This document shows, piece by piece, positions 17,184 through 24,105 of a stretch of 26,850 nucleotides of DNA. This DNA is from Desulfobacteraceae bacterium (GTDB lineage Bacteria > Desulfobacterota > DSM-4660 > Desulfatiglandales > Desulfatiglandaceae): contig JABMQV010000246.1 of the NCBI GenBank assembly GCA_013203065.1, positions 1 to 26,850 on the forward strand, written 5' to 3'. Position numbers and translations under genes: made by a program. The notes under the pieces are model-generated. The model searched no databases, was not told where the DNA came from, and saw only the letters and a list, made by a program, of their open reading frames with translations. Numbering within the stretch: position 1 is the first letter of the stretch; each line of letters begins with the position of its first letter.

Positions 17184-18552
17184 CATTCTTGTTGTCGATG
17201 ATGAAAAGAGTATGCGAGAGTTCTTGGAGATCATGTTGACAAAGGAAGGGTACAAGGTCACACTTGCAGAAAGCGGGGAAAAGGCATTCCGAATCTTGGA
17301 CAAGGAAACCTTTGATCTGATTATCAGCGACATCCGCATGAAGGATATTGACGGAATCGGTGTTTTGAAAAAAGCCAAGGCCGAAGTCCCGGATACCGTC
17401 GTCATCCTGATCTCGGCCTTTGCCACTGCCCAGACCGCTGTGGAGGCTATGAAGGAGGGAGCCTACGACTATTTACCAAAGCCTTTCAAGGTAAATGATT
17501 TGAAGGGAATAATCAGAGATGCCCTCAAGTCGAGACGGTTATCTGCTGGAGAAGGGGAAGAGGAGCCCTCTAAGGATCGCTATCACTTTGACTGTCTCGT
17601 TGGAGACAGCCCTCAAATGAGGAAGGTCTACGACCTCATGAAACGGGTTTCACAGACCAAGAGCAATATCCTTGTGTCAGGTGAAAGCGGAACCGGAAAA
17701 GAACTGGTGGCAAGGGCTATCCATGCGTTAAGCGATAGAAATGATAGGCCTTTTGTGGTCATAAACTGCGCAGGGATGCCGGAAAGCCTGATTGAGAGCG
17801 AACTGTTCGGTTACAAGAAAGGGGCCTTTACAGGGGCTTCCACCGATAAGGAAGGCCTGTTTGGGGTGGCAGATGGTGGAACGGTTTTTCTGGACGAGGT
17901 GGGGGAACTGTCCCCGACCATTCAGGTCAAACTTCTCAGGGTTATTCAGGGGAGGACCTTTACGGCAGTCGGGGATACCGAAGAAAAGAGCGTTGATGTC
18001 AGATTGATATCGGCTACCAACAAGGACCTGGAAAAAGAGGTTATAGAAAAGAATTTCAGAGAAGATCTCTATTTCAGGATCAACGTGATACATATTGCCA
18101 TACCGCCTTTGAGGGAAAGGGTTGGAGATTTACCGCTTCTGGCCCAGCATTTTCTAGAGAAATTTTCGAGGGATCTTGGGAAGGACATCAAAAAGGTCTC
18201 TGCCTATGCCATGGACCTCCTTGGGCAATATTATTTTCCCGGGAATGTGCGAGAACTGGAAAACATCATTGAACGAAGCGTTGCCCTTGAGACCTCTAAT
18301 ATTGTTTTGCCCGAAAGCCTCACCCTTTCCAACTTCAGAGGAAAGGGAATAGGACAAAGGAGGCGAAAGCACGACCTGCGGCCCGACGGCATTAAACTTG
18401 ATGAGGTCCTGGCTCAGACGGAGAAGAACTGTATCGTTGAAGCCTTGGAAATGGCCCATGGATCAAATCAAAAGGCCGCGGAGCTTTTGGACATCAGCAT
18501 GAGGTCCATGAGATACAGACTTGAAAAGTTGGGTTTGACTGAAAAGAAATAA
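17161..18552 (+). CDS. Sigma-54-dependent response regulator, NtrC family (PilR-like)
   Basis: From the TTG at 17161 (GGAGGG five bases before) the protein has 463 residues; a TTG at 17149 would add four. A receiver domain (about 8-122) has D13, D14, phosphorylation site D57, S85 and K107. The AAA+ domain has Walker A GESGTGKE at 174-181, GAFTGA at 221-226 for sigma-54 contact, and a Walker B TVFLDE. The Fis-type helix-turn-helix end (AAELLDISMRSMRYRLEKLG) resembles PilR. No sensor kinase lies nearby, and the gene overlaps pyrC by 23 bases. Confidence 0.93.
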   Translation: MSGKERHSILVVDDEKSMREFLEIMLTKEGYKVTLAESGEKAFRILDKETFDLIISDIRMKDIDGIGVLKKAKAEVPDTVVILISAFATAQTAVEAMKEGAYDYLPKPFKVNDLKGIIRDALKSRRLSAGEGEEEPSKDRYHFDCLVGDSPQMRKVYDLMKRVSQTKSNILVSGESGTGKELVARAIHALSDRNDRPFVVINCAGMPESLIESELFGYKKGAFTGASTDKEGLFGVADGGTVFLDEVGELSPTIQVKLLRVIQGRTFTAVGDTEEKSVDVRLISATNKDLEKEVIEKNFREDLYFRINVIHIAIPPLRERVGDLPLLAQHFLEKFSRDLGKDIKKVSAYAMDLLGQYYFPGNVRELENIIERSVALETSNIVLPESLTLSNFRGKGIGQRRRKHDLRPDGIKLDEVLAQTEKNCIVEALEMAHGSNQKAAELLDISMRSMRYRLEKLGLTEKK

Positions 18553-18562
18553 CCCCGGTTAT

Positions 18563-18582
18563 CTTTGCCCGCAAAGTTTTTT
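18563..18582 (+). terminator. Probable terminator after the response regulator gene
   Basis: CTTTG (18563-18567) pairs with CAAAG (18572-18576) around a CCCG loop and is followed at once by six Ts (18577-18582). The stem is short but correctly placed, 10 bases after the regulator stop, and would end the pyrB-pyrC-regulator unit. Confidence 0.55.
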
Positions 18583-18705
18583 CCCGGCCTGTGCAAGCGG
18601 CCCGGCTGCAAGCTTTGCTCTTTTGGTCATCACGTCTGATAACAAGACAGTGCTTCTAAAGACTCATCATCTGGTTACGAATCAACACCATGTCTGAAGC
18701 CATAG

Positions 18706-18733
18706 GATTGAAGATTGACTATTGACGATTGAA
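18706..18733. repeat. Four-copy heptamer tandem repeat (GATTGAM)
   Basis: Reads GATTGAA, GATTGAC, TATTGAC, GATTGAA with exact 7-base spacing; each unit has the ATTGA core (18707, 18714, 18721, 18728). It is an intergenic microsatellite. Slippage variation is possible, but function is unknown. Confidence 0.85.
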
Positions 18734-18817
18734 AAGCGCCTGGAAAACCAGAGCATATAGTATCCAAAATACCGAAACACTATCTTAAGGACTACAAGAT
18801 TTTGAAAGGAAGTTTTT

Positions 18818-19513
18818 ATGGAAGATCGTCATGTCTCGACGCCGGCTTGTGCCTCTTGTGAGCAGGGAACGCAAAAGAAGATCTGTTATACTGAAGAGGG
18901 GTTGGGCTCAAAAGGGTGTCCCACTTTGATTAACAAGGAAGTCTTGGTGGAGGCCAACGATGAATATGGGGTGCCTGAAATAAAAGAGTTCGCCAGACAG
19001 AGTTCCATCCAGGAGGCCGAGTGTTATGCCAATCGAGACCAGAGGCCTTACGTGATACAGCCGACAAAGACCCGTATTGTGGAGATTTGTGAGTTTGCCC
19101 AAAGGATGGGCTACAGACGCCTTGGGCTCGCGTTTTGCCTCGGTCTGGCGAGAGAGGCCAGCATCGTTGAGGAAGTCTTCCAGGCCCGCGGATTTGAAAT
19201 GGTCTCTGTGGTCTGCAAGGCCGGGAGGACCCCCAAAGAAAAGATAGGAATTAAGGACGAGGAGAAGATCCATCAGGGCACTCAAGAAGCCATGTGTAAC
19301 CCGATTTACCAGGCCAAGTTACTTAATCGTAAGGGCACCGAATTCAATGTCCTGCTGGGTCTGTGCGTGGGCCACGATTCCCTGTTCTTCAAGTATTCCC
19401 AGGCCCCCACCACGGTCTTGGCGGTCAAAGACCGAGTAACCGGGCACAATCCCATGGCGCCCATCTATCTCTCGGAGTCCTATTACCGAAAGATCAAGAG
19501 GGCAGGACTCTGA
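18818..19513 (+). CDS. DUF1847 family protein, putative metal-binding
   Basis: A 231-residue soluble protein recognised as DUF1847. It starts with ATG after AAGGAAG and has cysteines C11, C14, C23 and C34 in a likely zinc-binding N-terminus. The family core includes YRRLGLAFCLGLAREASIVE, and GLCVGHDSLFFKYSQAP plus VKDRVTGHNPMAPIYLS near the C-terminus. No catalytic function is known to me for this family. It stands alone between gaps, with no neighbour pointing to a pathway. Confidence 0.8.
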   Translation: MEDRHVSTPACASCEQGTQKKICYTEEGLGSKGCPTLINKEVLVEANDEYGVPEIKEFARQSSIQEAECYANRDQRPYVIQPTKTRIVEICEFAQRMGYRRLGLAFCLGLAREASIVEEVFQARGFEMVSVVCKAGRTPKEKIGIKDEEKIHQGTQEAMCNPIYQAKLLNRKGTEFNVLLGLCVGHDSLFFKYSQAPTTVLAVKDRVTGHNPMAPIYLSESYYRKIKRAGL

Positions 19514-19609
19514 GGTCAAATTTCTTGACGACCTCTCCCATTGGCAGATAAAATCAGCGGCCTGACATAACAAACGAAATACTGAGGGATTCTTAAGATG
19601 GAGGTGACC

Positions 19610-20251
19610 ATGTTTCGAGTATGTTTATGGGTCCTTTTTCTCGTTGTGGTACCTGCCTTTCAAGGCTGTGGAGCCCTGGAGTTTTTTCAGGGCGACTCAG
19701 AGGAAGGGGCTAAGGAAACAGCATCAAGCAAGGAACAAGTCTCCAAAGAGATAACTAGGCTGAAGAATGAAAATATAGACTTGAAAAAAAAGGTGGATGC
19801 CCTAAAAAAAGAAAATGAAGGGACCAGGGAAAATACCCTGAACGAAATTGCTAAGGCGGAGGGTAAGAGCGGGGTACTAAAGGAAGAATTAAAGAATTTA
19901 AGAGAAGAAAACCGTAAGATTGAGAACGAAAACAGACGACTCAAAGAAAGGTTAGAAAAGTTTGAACAAAAAGGGGATCTGCGGGCACTAAAGATCAAGG
20001 TGCTCAGTGGAGACGGTAGTTTGGACTCTGCCAAACGGATGTCAAAACGGCTAATAGGGATGGATTATGAGGTAAGGCTGATTGGGTTTGCCCCTCGATC
20101 AAATTTCAAGAAAAGCACAGTATACTTTGCACCTAAATTTGAAAAGGAGGGCAGGGCCCTTGTGTCTCATCTCGGAGCCGATACAGCCCTGAAACCTTTG
20201 ACCTGGTCTTCCGTTTTTGACCTCATCGTCGTTGCGGTTAAGAATCCATAA
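19610..20251 (+). CDS. Coiled-coil lipoprotein with LytR_C-like C-terminal domain
   Basis: Start at ATG 19610 is chosen because GGAGGT lies five bases before it; an ATG at 19598 would add four residues. The first 19 residues form a hydrophobic signal ending FQGC, with C20 as a possible lipid site, though F and Q at -3 and -2 are unusual. Residues about 45-125 are a highly charged coiled coil. The last 80 residues (LKIKVLSGDGSLDSAKRMSK to the hydrophobic end) resemble the LytR_C fold seen at the ends of cell-wall proteins. Probably periplasmic and envelope-linked. Confidence 0.65.
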   Translation: MFRVCLWVLFLVVVPAFQGCGALEFFQGDSEEGAKETASSKEQVSKEITRLKNENIDLKKKVDALKKENEGTRENTLNEIAKAEGKSGVLKEELKNLREENRKIENENRRLKERLEKFEQKGDLRALKIKVLSGDGSLDSAKRMSKRLIGMDYEVRLIGFAPRSNFKKSTVYFAPKFEKEGRALVSHLGADTALKPLTWSSVFDLIVVAVKNP

Positions 20252-20456
20252 AGGTGCAATATCTGAGACTCAATGTAAGTCCTCAGAAGTCTGAGACCCC
20301 CCGGTGGTTATCCATTTCTTGAAGGCGCTCTCTAAACCGACAGGAGGAGCGTGACACCCGAACCCCACTACAGGAATCCTATTATTTCTCTCGGACTTAT
20401 TGAGAAGTTACACTAACCGTGGGCCCAGGAGGATATGATAAGGGTGGTGCCAGATC
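20252..20456. other. 205-base gap before the DUF6765 fragment
   Basis: Holds an inverted repeat CTCAGA-AG-TCTGAG (20282-20295) and a near-direct repeat of TCTGAGAC (around 20270 and 20290). There is no T tract for a terminator. I see no further gene. An AGGAGG at about 20427 is followed by an ATG in a different frame that soon stops, so it has no product. Confidence 0.4.
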
Positions 20457-20666
20457 ATGAAGATGGATATGCACTACTACGGCGTGTATGGCCTGGCTCG
20501 CATGGCAGGAATTGGCCCCCGAGCAGCCAGGATTATTGCTTATGCCTCCCAGTATGTGGATGATTCGGTGAGTAGGGAAGAACGGATGAATCCTTTGGGG
20601 GGCAGGCTCAAAGTCCTTGACAGAGGCGCCTTAATGAACGAAATTGTACCGGTGTTGAGCGAATGA
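20457..20666 (+). pseudogene. Truncated DUF6765-like fragment
   Basis: A 69-codon frame whose first 37 residues (MDMHYYGVYGLARMAGIGPR and on through YASQYVDDSV) match the N-terminus of DUF6765 proteins, which are normally several hundred residues long. After about residue 40 the similarity I recognise ends and the frame closes. It is probably a remnant, or a gene disrupted by rearrangement. It could still be a very short expressed peptide. The upstream GGTGG is a poor ribosome-binding site. Confidence 0.55.
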
Positions 20667-20684
20667 ATGGTTACGGTTTAGGGC

Positions 20685-21836
20685 GTGCGGGTTCTTCATA
20701 TCGGGAAATATTACCCTCCCTATCAGGGGGGAATGGAAAACTTTTTGAGGGATCTTCTTCATGCCCTCCAAAAAGAGGGCGTTTCTGCCTCCGCCTTAGT
20801 CCATCACCACGTCTTGGGAGAACCCTTTTCTCGTGAAAGGGAAAATGGCATCACCCTGTTTCGGGCCCCTTTAAAGGGCCGGGTCTTGTACGCCCCGATA
20901 AGTCCTTCCTTCCCCCGTCTCCTCCGGCAGTCCATAAGATCCATTCGTCCCCACCTCCTCCATTTCCACCTCCCCAATCTTTCAGCCTTCTGGGGGCTGT
21001 TCATTTGTGAAGTGCGAGCTATCCCCTGGGTTATTCAATGGCAATCGGACGTGGTTGCCTCGAAAATCGATCGCAGAATGGCCCTCGCATACGGGTTATA
21101 TCGGCCTTTTGAGCAATATCTCTTGAAGTATTCACGGGCAATTGTGGCCACATCCAGGCCTTATCTGCGTACCAGCAAGGCCCTGGCTCCCTTTGTGCGT
21201 AAATGCCATGTGGTTCCACTTGGGTTAGACCCCATGCGGCTGAAGATGCCGGGTCAAGATTTGAACAAGTGGGCCGAGATGAAATGGGCTAAGGGAAGTC
21301 CAAGGATCCTTGCCATCGGCAGGCTGACTTACTACAAAGGGCATGAGGTCTTGATTCGGGCCGCGGCTCATGTCCCGGATGTCAGGGTGTTCATTGTGGG
21401 AGAGGGAGAGCACGGGCCTCGTCTCGAACGGCTCGTGAAGGATCTGGGACTCCGAGAGCGGGTGAGACTTCTGGGGTTTATGGAGGAATCGAGGCTTCAT
21501 GCCCTCCTGGCCACCTGTGATTGCCTTTGTCTGCCATCCATAGAACGTACGGAGGCATTTGGTCTAGTCCTCCTCGAGGCGATGCATTATGCCAGGCCTG
21601 TAGTGGCCAGTGATGTGCCGGGGTCGGGGATCGGCTGGGTTGTAAGGCATGGGGAGACCGGGCTTTTGGTCCGCCCGGGAGATCCCCAAGAACTTGCCAA
21701 GGCATTGGCGGTAATGGGTGAGATATCTGGATTGAGGGAAGGCATGGGGCGGGCGGCAAAAGAGCGATTTGATGAGATCTTTCACATTGATCAAGTGGCT
21801 CGAGAGATGGCGGTCCTTTACCAGAACATTTTGTGA
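20685..21836 (+). CDS. Glycosyltransferase family 4
   Basis: GTG start, 383 residues (MRVLHIGKYYPPYQGGMENF). The N-terminal Rossmann domain has the GT4-type GGMENF turn. The C-terminal domain has ILAIGRLTYYKGHEVLIRAA and the E-x7-E pair E290 and E298 in EAFGLVLLE, the donor-phosphate and acceptor motif of GT-B retaining enzymes. It probably adds a sugar from a nucleotide-sugar donor to a lipid-linked or surface glycan. The exact acceptor is not predictable. It forms a group with the two genes downstream. Confidence 0.85.
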   Translation: MRVLHIGKYYPPYQGGMENFLRDLLHALQKEGVSASALVHHHVLGEPFSRERENGITLFRAPLKGRVLYAPISPSFPRLLRQSIRSIRPHLLHFHLPNLSAFWGLFICEVRAIPWVIQWQSDVVASKIDRRMALAYGLYRPFEQYLLKYSRAIVATSRPYLRTSKALAPFVRKCHVVPLGLDPMRLKMPGQDLNKWAEMKWAKGSPRILAIGRLTYYKGHEVLIRAAAHVPDVRVFIVGEGEHGPRLERLVKDLGLRERVRLLGFMEESRLHALLATCDCLCLPSIERTEAFGLVLLEAMHYARPVVASDVPGSGIGWVVRHGETGLLVRPGDPQELAKALAVMGEISGLREGMGRAAKERFDEIFHIDQVAREMAVLYQNIL

Positions 21837-22029
21837 AATTAGGCTGGATGCCAACATAACAAAAAATTCCTGGTCGGCGTTCGAGGGGCCGGTGGCCGGG
21901 TCGGGGCGGGATACCTGGGCTATCTTCGGTTTTTGATTCGACTTCTTGGCAATAATGTAGTATATTTTCGCCGTTTCTTTGAAGATATTTTTTCAGTGAT
22001 AATGGCCCATTATCGGCGCCGGCCCTGAA

Positions 22030-22737
22030 ATGACAAATTCCCTTCCACAAAAACGGAGTAGGGGACCCCTTGTTGTACTGATTCCCGCCTTGAACGAAGC
22101 GTCCACCATAGGACGTGTTGTTGGGGAGGTGAAGGCGGAACTCGACTGCGAGGTGGTCGTAATAGATGATGCGAGTACGGACAGGACCGCGGAGGAGGCA
22201 CGGATAGCGGGGGCAACCGTATTGCCCCTCAGATTGTCGATAGGTGCGTGGGGGGCCATCCGCACGGGTATGTGTTACGCCTTCAAGCATGGCTATCATG
22301 TGGCGGTTACCATGGATGGAGATGGTCAGCACCTTGCAAGCTCCATCCAATCCGTCATAAAGCCGATTGAATCGGAACATGCAGACGTTGTCATCGGAGC
22401 GTGTGTCGAGCGGGGTAACCTAGCCAGAAGAGTTGCTTGGGCCGTCCTGCGTAAGCTTACTTCGCTTAGAGTGGAAGACTTGACGTCAGGACTTCGGGCG
22501 TATAATCGGGCTGCGATATCCGAACTCACTTCATCGGATACTACCCTCTTTGACTACCAAGACATAGTGGTGCTGGTCTATCTTCAAAAGGGGGGGCTTA
22601 AGATAGCAGAGACTCCTGTAGAGATGTGTTCCAGGATATCGGGGCATTCCAGGATCTTTCATTCATGGCTAGCCGTCTTACGGTATCTGTTGGTTACGAG
22701 TGTTTTGTGTTTGTCCAGACCAAAATTCATGCCGTAG
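22030..22737 (+). CDS. Glycosyltransferase family 2
   Basis: A 235-residue GT-A enzyme. The nucleotide-sugar site has IPALNEAS near residue 18 and the IDDAST motif at 45-50; the metal-binding DxD is MDGDGQH (95-101). It resembles dolichyl/polyprenyl-phosphate sugar transferases. No ribosome-binding site is visible before the ATG, and an upstream stop at 22000 rules out a longer start. It probably makes a polyprenyl-phosphate sugar or extends a glycan, together with the adjacent DUF2304 protein. Confidence 0.82.
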   Translation: MTNSLPQKRSRGPLVVLIPALNEASTIGRVVGEVKAELDCEVVVIDDASTDRTAEEARIAGATVLPLRLSIGAWGAIRTGMCYAFKHGYHVAVTMDGDGQHLASSIQSVIKPIESEHADVVIGACVERGNLARRVAWAVLRKLTSLRVEDLTSGLRAYNRAAISELTSSDTTLFDYQDIVVLVYLQKGGLKIAETPVEMCSRISGHSRIFHSWLAVLRYLLVTSVLCLSRPKFMP

Positions 22738-22773
22738 AAATGCATTGTGTGGATCAGACCCTCTGGGGAGACC

Positions 22774-23136
22774 ATGGGTATTTCATATAATTTGACATCT
22801 TTGGTGATCGGTATCGTGGTAGCAGTTGTGATACTGCTGCTGGTGCGAAAAGACTTGATGCATAGCAGGTATTCCCTGTGGTGGCTTCTGATGGCCCTGG
22901 GAATTGTTGTATTCGGATGCTTTCCGAGGCTGGTGGATAAGATTGGGGGTAAGCTGGGTGTGCACTATGGCCCGATCTTGCTTATCGTGGTTGGGATGGC
23001 CCTGATCTTGATCAAGATGCTGACGATGGATATTGAGCGCTCCAGTCAGGAACGCAGACTTCGGTTACTCGTTCAGAGGCTCGCCATCCTGGAAGGCGAA
23101 AGCCAAACCAATCCAGGGAAAGAGGAAGAGATCTAA
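22774..23136 (+). CDS. DUF2304 family membrane protein
   Basis: The ATG at 22774 is preceded by GGGGAG and gives 120 residues; a GTG at 22747 would add nine. Three hydrophobic helices are seen: residues about 8-27 (VIGIVVAVVILLLVRKD), 37-53 (SLWWLLMALGIVVFGCF) and 67-85 (YGPILLIVVGMALILIK). A charged tail with ERRLRLLVQRLAILEGE follows. DUF2304 proteins are often encoded beside GT2 enzymes, suggesting a membrane partner for glycolipid synthesis, though function is unproven. Confidence 0.75.
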   Translation: MGISYNLTSLVIGIVVAVVILLLVRKDLMHSRYSLWWLLMALGIVVFGCFPRLVDKIGGKLGVHYGPILLIVVGMALILIKMLTMDIERSSQERRLRLLVQRLAILEGESQTNPGKEEEI

Positions 23137-23187
23137 GACACCAGGAGAGATCAACACCTCCTGCAGGTGGTTTTGAGGGGAATTTCA

Positions 23188-23216
23188 TTGACACCTTGGT
23201 TTTGTGGTGATATATA
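23188..23216 (+). promoter_or_regulatory. Sigma-70-type promoter for the rpsF operon
   Basis: A perfect TTGACA (23188-23193) is followed by a 17-base spacer and TATATA (23211-23216). It is the best promoter in the window. Transcription would start near 23223 and leave a leader of about 120 bases before rpsF. It lies after the DUF2304 stop. Confidence 0.75.
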
Positions 23217-23240
23217 AAAAGGCTTTTGAGCAGATAGCTC

Positions 23241-23269
23241 CTTGTCCCCTGGGGCAGCTTGGTGACAAG
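23241..23269 (+). promoter_or_regulatory. Hairpin in the rpsF leader
   Basis: CTTGTC (23241-23246) pairs with GACAAG (23264-23269) around an inner CCCC/GGGG pairing. A second palindrome, CCTGATCAGG, lies near 23308-23317. Leaders of rpsF are often bound by the S6-S18 complex, but I could not match the known motif here, so this is only a candidate. Confidence 0.35.
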
Positions 23270-23344
23270 TTGCGCCCATCTTCAGCTTGCTTTGGGGGGC
23301 CAAGATCCTGATCAGGAAAAGGCCGGAAGGAGAAGAATCGAGAT

Positions 23345-23779
23345 ATGCGATACTATGAGACGCTTTATATTGTCAACCCTAATTTGGCAGATGAAGATTA
23401 CAAAGAGGTCGTGGCCAAGTTTAGCGGTCTTGTTGAAAAGAATGAAGGGGTGGTCACAAAGGCAGATGAGTGGGGAAAGAAATCCCTGGCTTATACCGTA
23501 AAGAAGCATGATAAAGGCTATTATGTGCTCTTGCAGTACTGCGGTGAGCCTGGCATTACGGATCGACTTAAGAGGGATCTGAAATTGGACGACAGGGTCC
23601 TGAAATACCAGACCATCAAGCTGAGTGACCATGTGGACCCGGAGGCCATAAAAGCTGAGGCCAGGCGAGAGGTGGCCAAAACGGACGAAACCCCGACGAC
23701 CTCGGAGGAAATAAACCCTAAAGAAGAGGAAATGACAGAAAAAGACCAAGAGGGTGAAAATGCCATATCAGAATCGTAG
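23345..23779 (+). CDS. rpsF: 30S ribosomal protein S6
   Basis: A 144-residue protein starting [20 protein letters not shown], with the core [20 protein letters not shown] and the usual [13 protein letters not shown]. The last 40 residues are a long acidic tail (about 15 Glu or Asp), longer than the roughly 95-135 residue norm. S6 binds S18 in the 30S platform. The ATG follows AAGGAG by 12 bases. The gene overlaps rpsR. Confidence 0.96.
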   Translation: MRYYETLYIVNPNLADEDYKEVVAKFSGLVEKNEGVVTKADEWGKKSLAYTVKKHDKGYYVLLQYCGEPGITDRLKRDLKLDDRVLKYQTIKLSDHVDPEAIKAEARREVAKTDETPTTSEEINPKEEEMTEKDQEGENAISES

Positions 23780-24032
23780 AACACCAAATGACAAAAGTAG
23801 GTTCCGAAAGACATATCATAGAAGAAAAATATGTAGATTTTGTGCGGATAGCACCCTGGTGATAGATTACAAAGAAATTCAGGTCCTCAGATATTTCACA
23901 ACAGAAAGGGGTAAGATTACGCCGCGGAGAATTTCAGGTAACTGCGCCAAGCACCAGCGCATATTAACTTTGGCCCTCAAGAGGGCTAGAAATATGGCTC
24001 TGATGCCATTCACTACATCTGTTGTGAGGTAA
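23760..24032 (+). CDS. rpsR: 30S ribosomal protein S18, zinc-binding form
   Basis: The ATG at 23760 gives 90 residues; AGAGGG is just upstream, inside the rpsF tail, and the GTG at 23754 overlaps that site. C25-x2-C28 (CRFC), with C62 and H65 (NCAKH), forms the zinc-binding variant. The segments [17 protein letters not shown] and [18 protein letters not shown] are conserved. S18 partners S6 in the platform. It overlaps rpsF by 20 bases and ends 73 bases before DUF2232. Confidence 0.95.
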   Translation: MPYQNRRTPNDKSRFRKTYHRRKICRFCADSTLVIDYKEIQVLRYFTTERGKITPRRISGNCAKHQRILTLALKRARNMALMPFTTSVVR

Positions 24033-24035
24033 ACC

Positions 24036-24105
24036 CAAATCCCTTAGAATGTCTCAGACGTTCACTCTCTTGAGTGTTTTGGGGATTTGCCACTCCTGAA
24101 ATCCC
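24036..24105 (+). promoter_or_regulatory. Candidate RNA switch before the DUF2232 gene
   Basis: CAAATCCC (24036-24043) can pair with GGGATTTG (24082-24089), enclosing two hairpins, AATGTC-TCA-GACGTT (24048-24062) and CACTC-TCTT-GAGTG (24063-24076), a three-way junction with no base between them. The same GGGATTT (24082-24088) can instead pair with AAATCCC (24099-24105), which abuts the ATG at 24106. The two folds exclude each other. The second hairpin is followed by TTTT, which could also be a weak terminator. Fit seen; function inferred. Confidence 0.55.

Larger units (their letters stand above)
18553..18817. other. 265-base gap between the response regulator and DUF1847 gene
   Basis: This is the longest gap in the window. 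It holds the probable terminator at 18563-18582 and a heptamer tandem repeat at 18706-18733. I see no convincing gene. No sigma-70 promoter with normal spacing could be assigned, because the nearest TTGA hexamers are more than 20 bases from the TATAGT at 18756. The DUF1847 gene has an AAGGAAG site at the end of the gap. Confidence 0.5.

Noticed and set aside
18722..18761. A promoter from TTGACG and TATAGT before the DUF1847 gene
   Set aside because: The spacing is about 28 bases, far from the usual 16-18.
20282..20295. CTCAGA/TCTGAG inverted repeat as a terminator of the lipoprotein gene
   Set aside because: No T tract follows and the loop is too small for a confident call.
21478..22380. A 300-codon open frame on the minus strand across the GT4-GT2 region
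   Set aside because: No recognisable domain, and it overlaps convincing + strand enzymes on both sides.
24063..24080. CACTC-TCTT-GAGTG followed by four Ts as a strong terminator after rpsR
   Set aside because: The stem is short and the T run only four, and rplI and dnaB need to be expressed downstream; it fits better as a helix of the larger structure.
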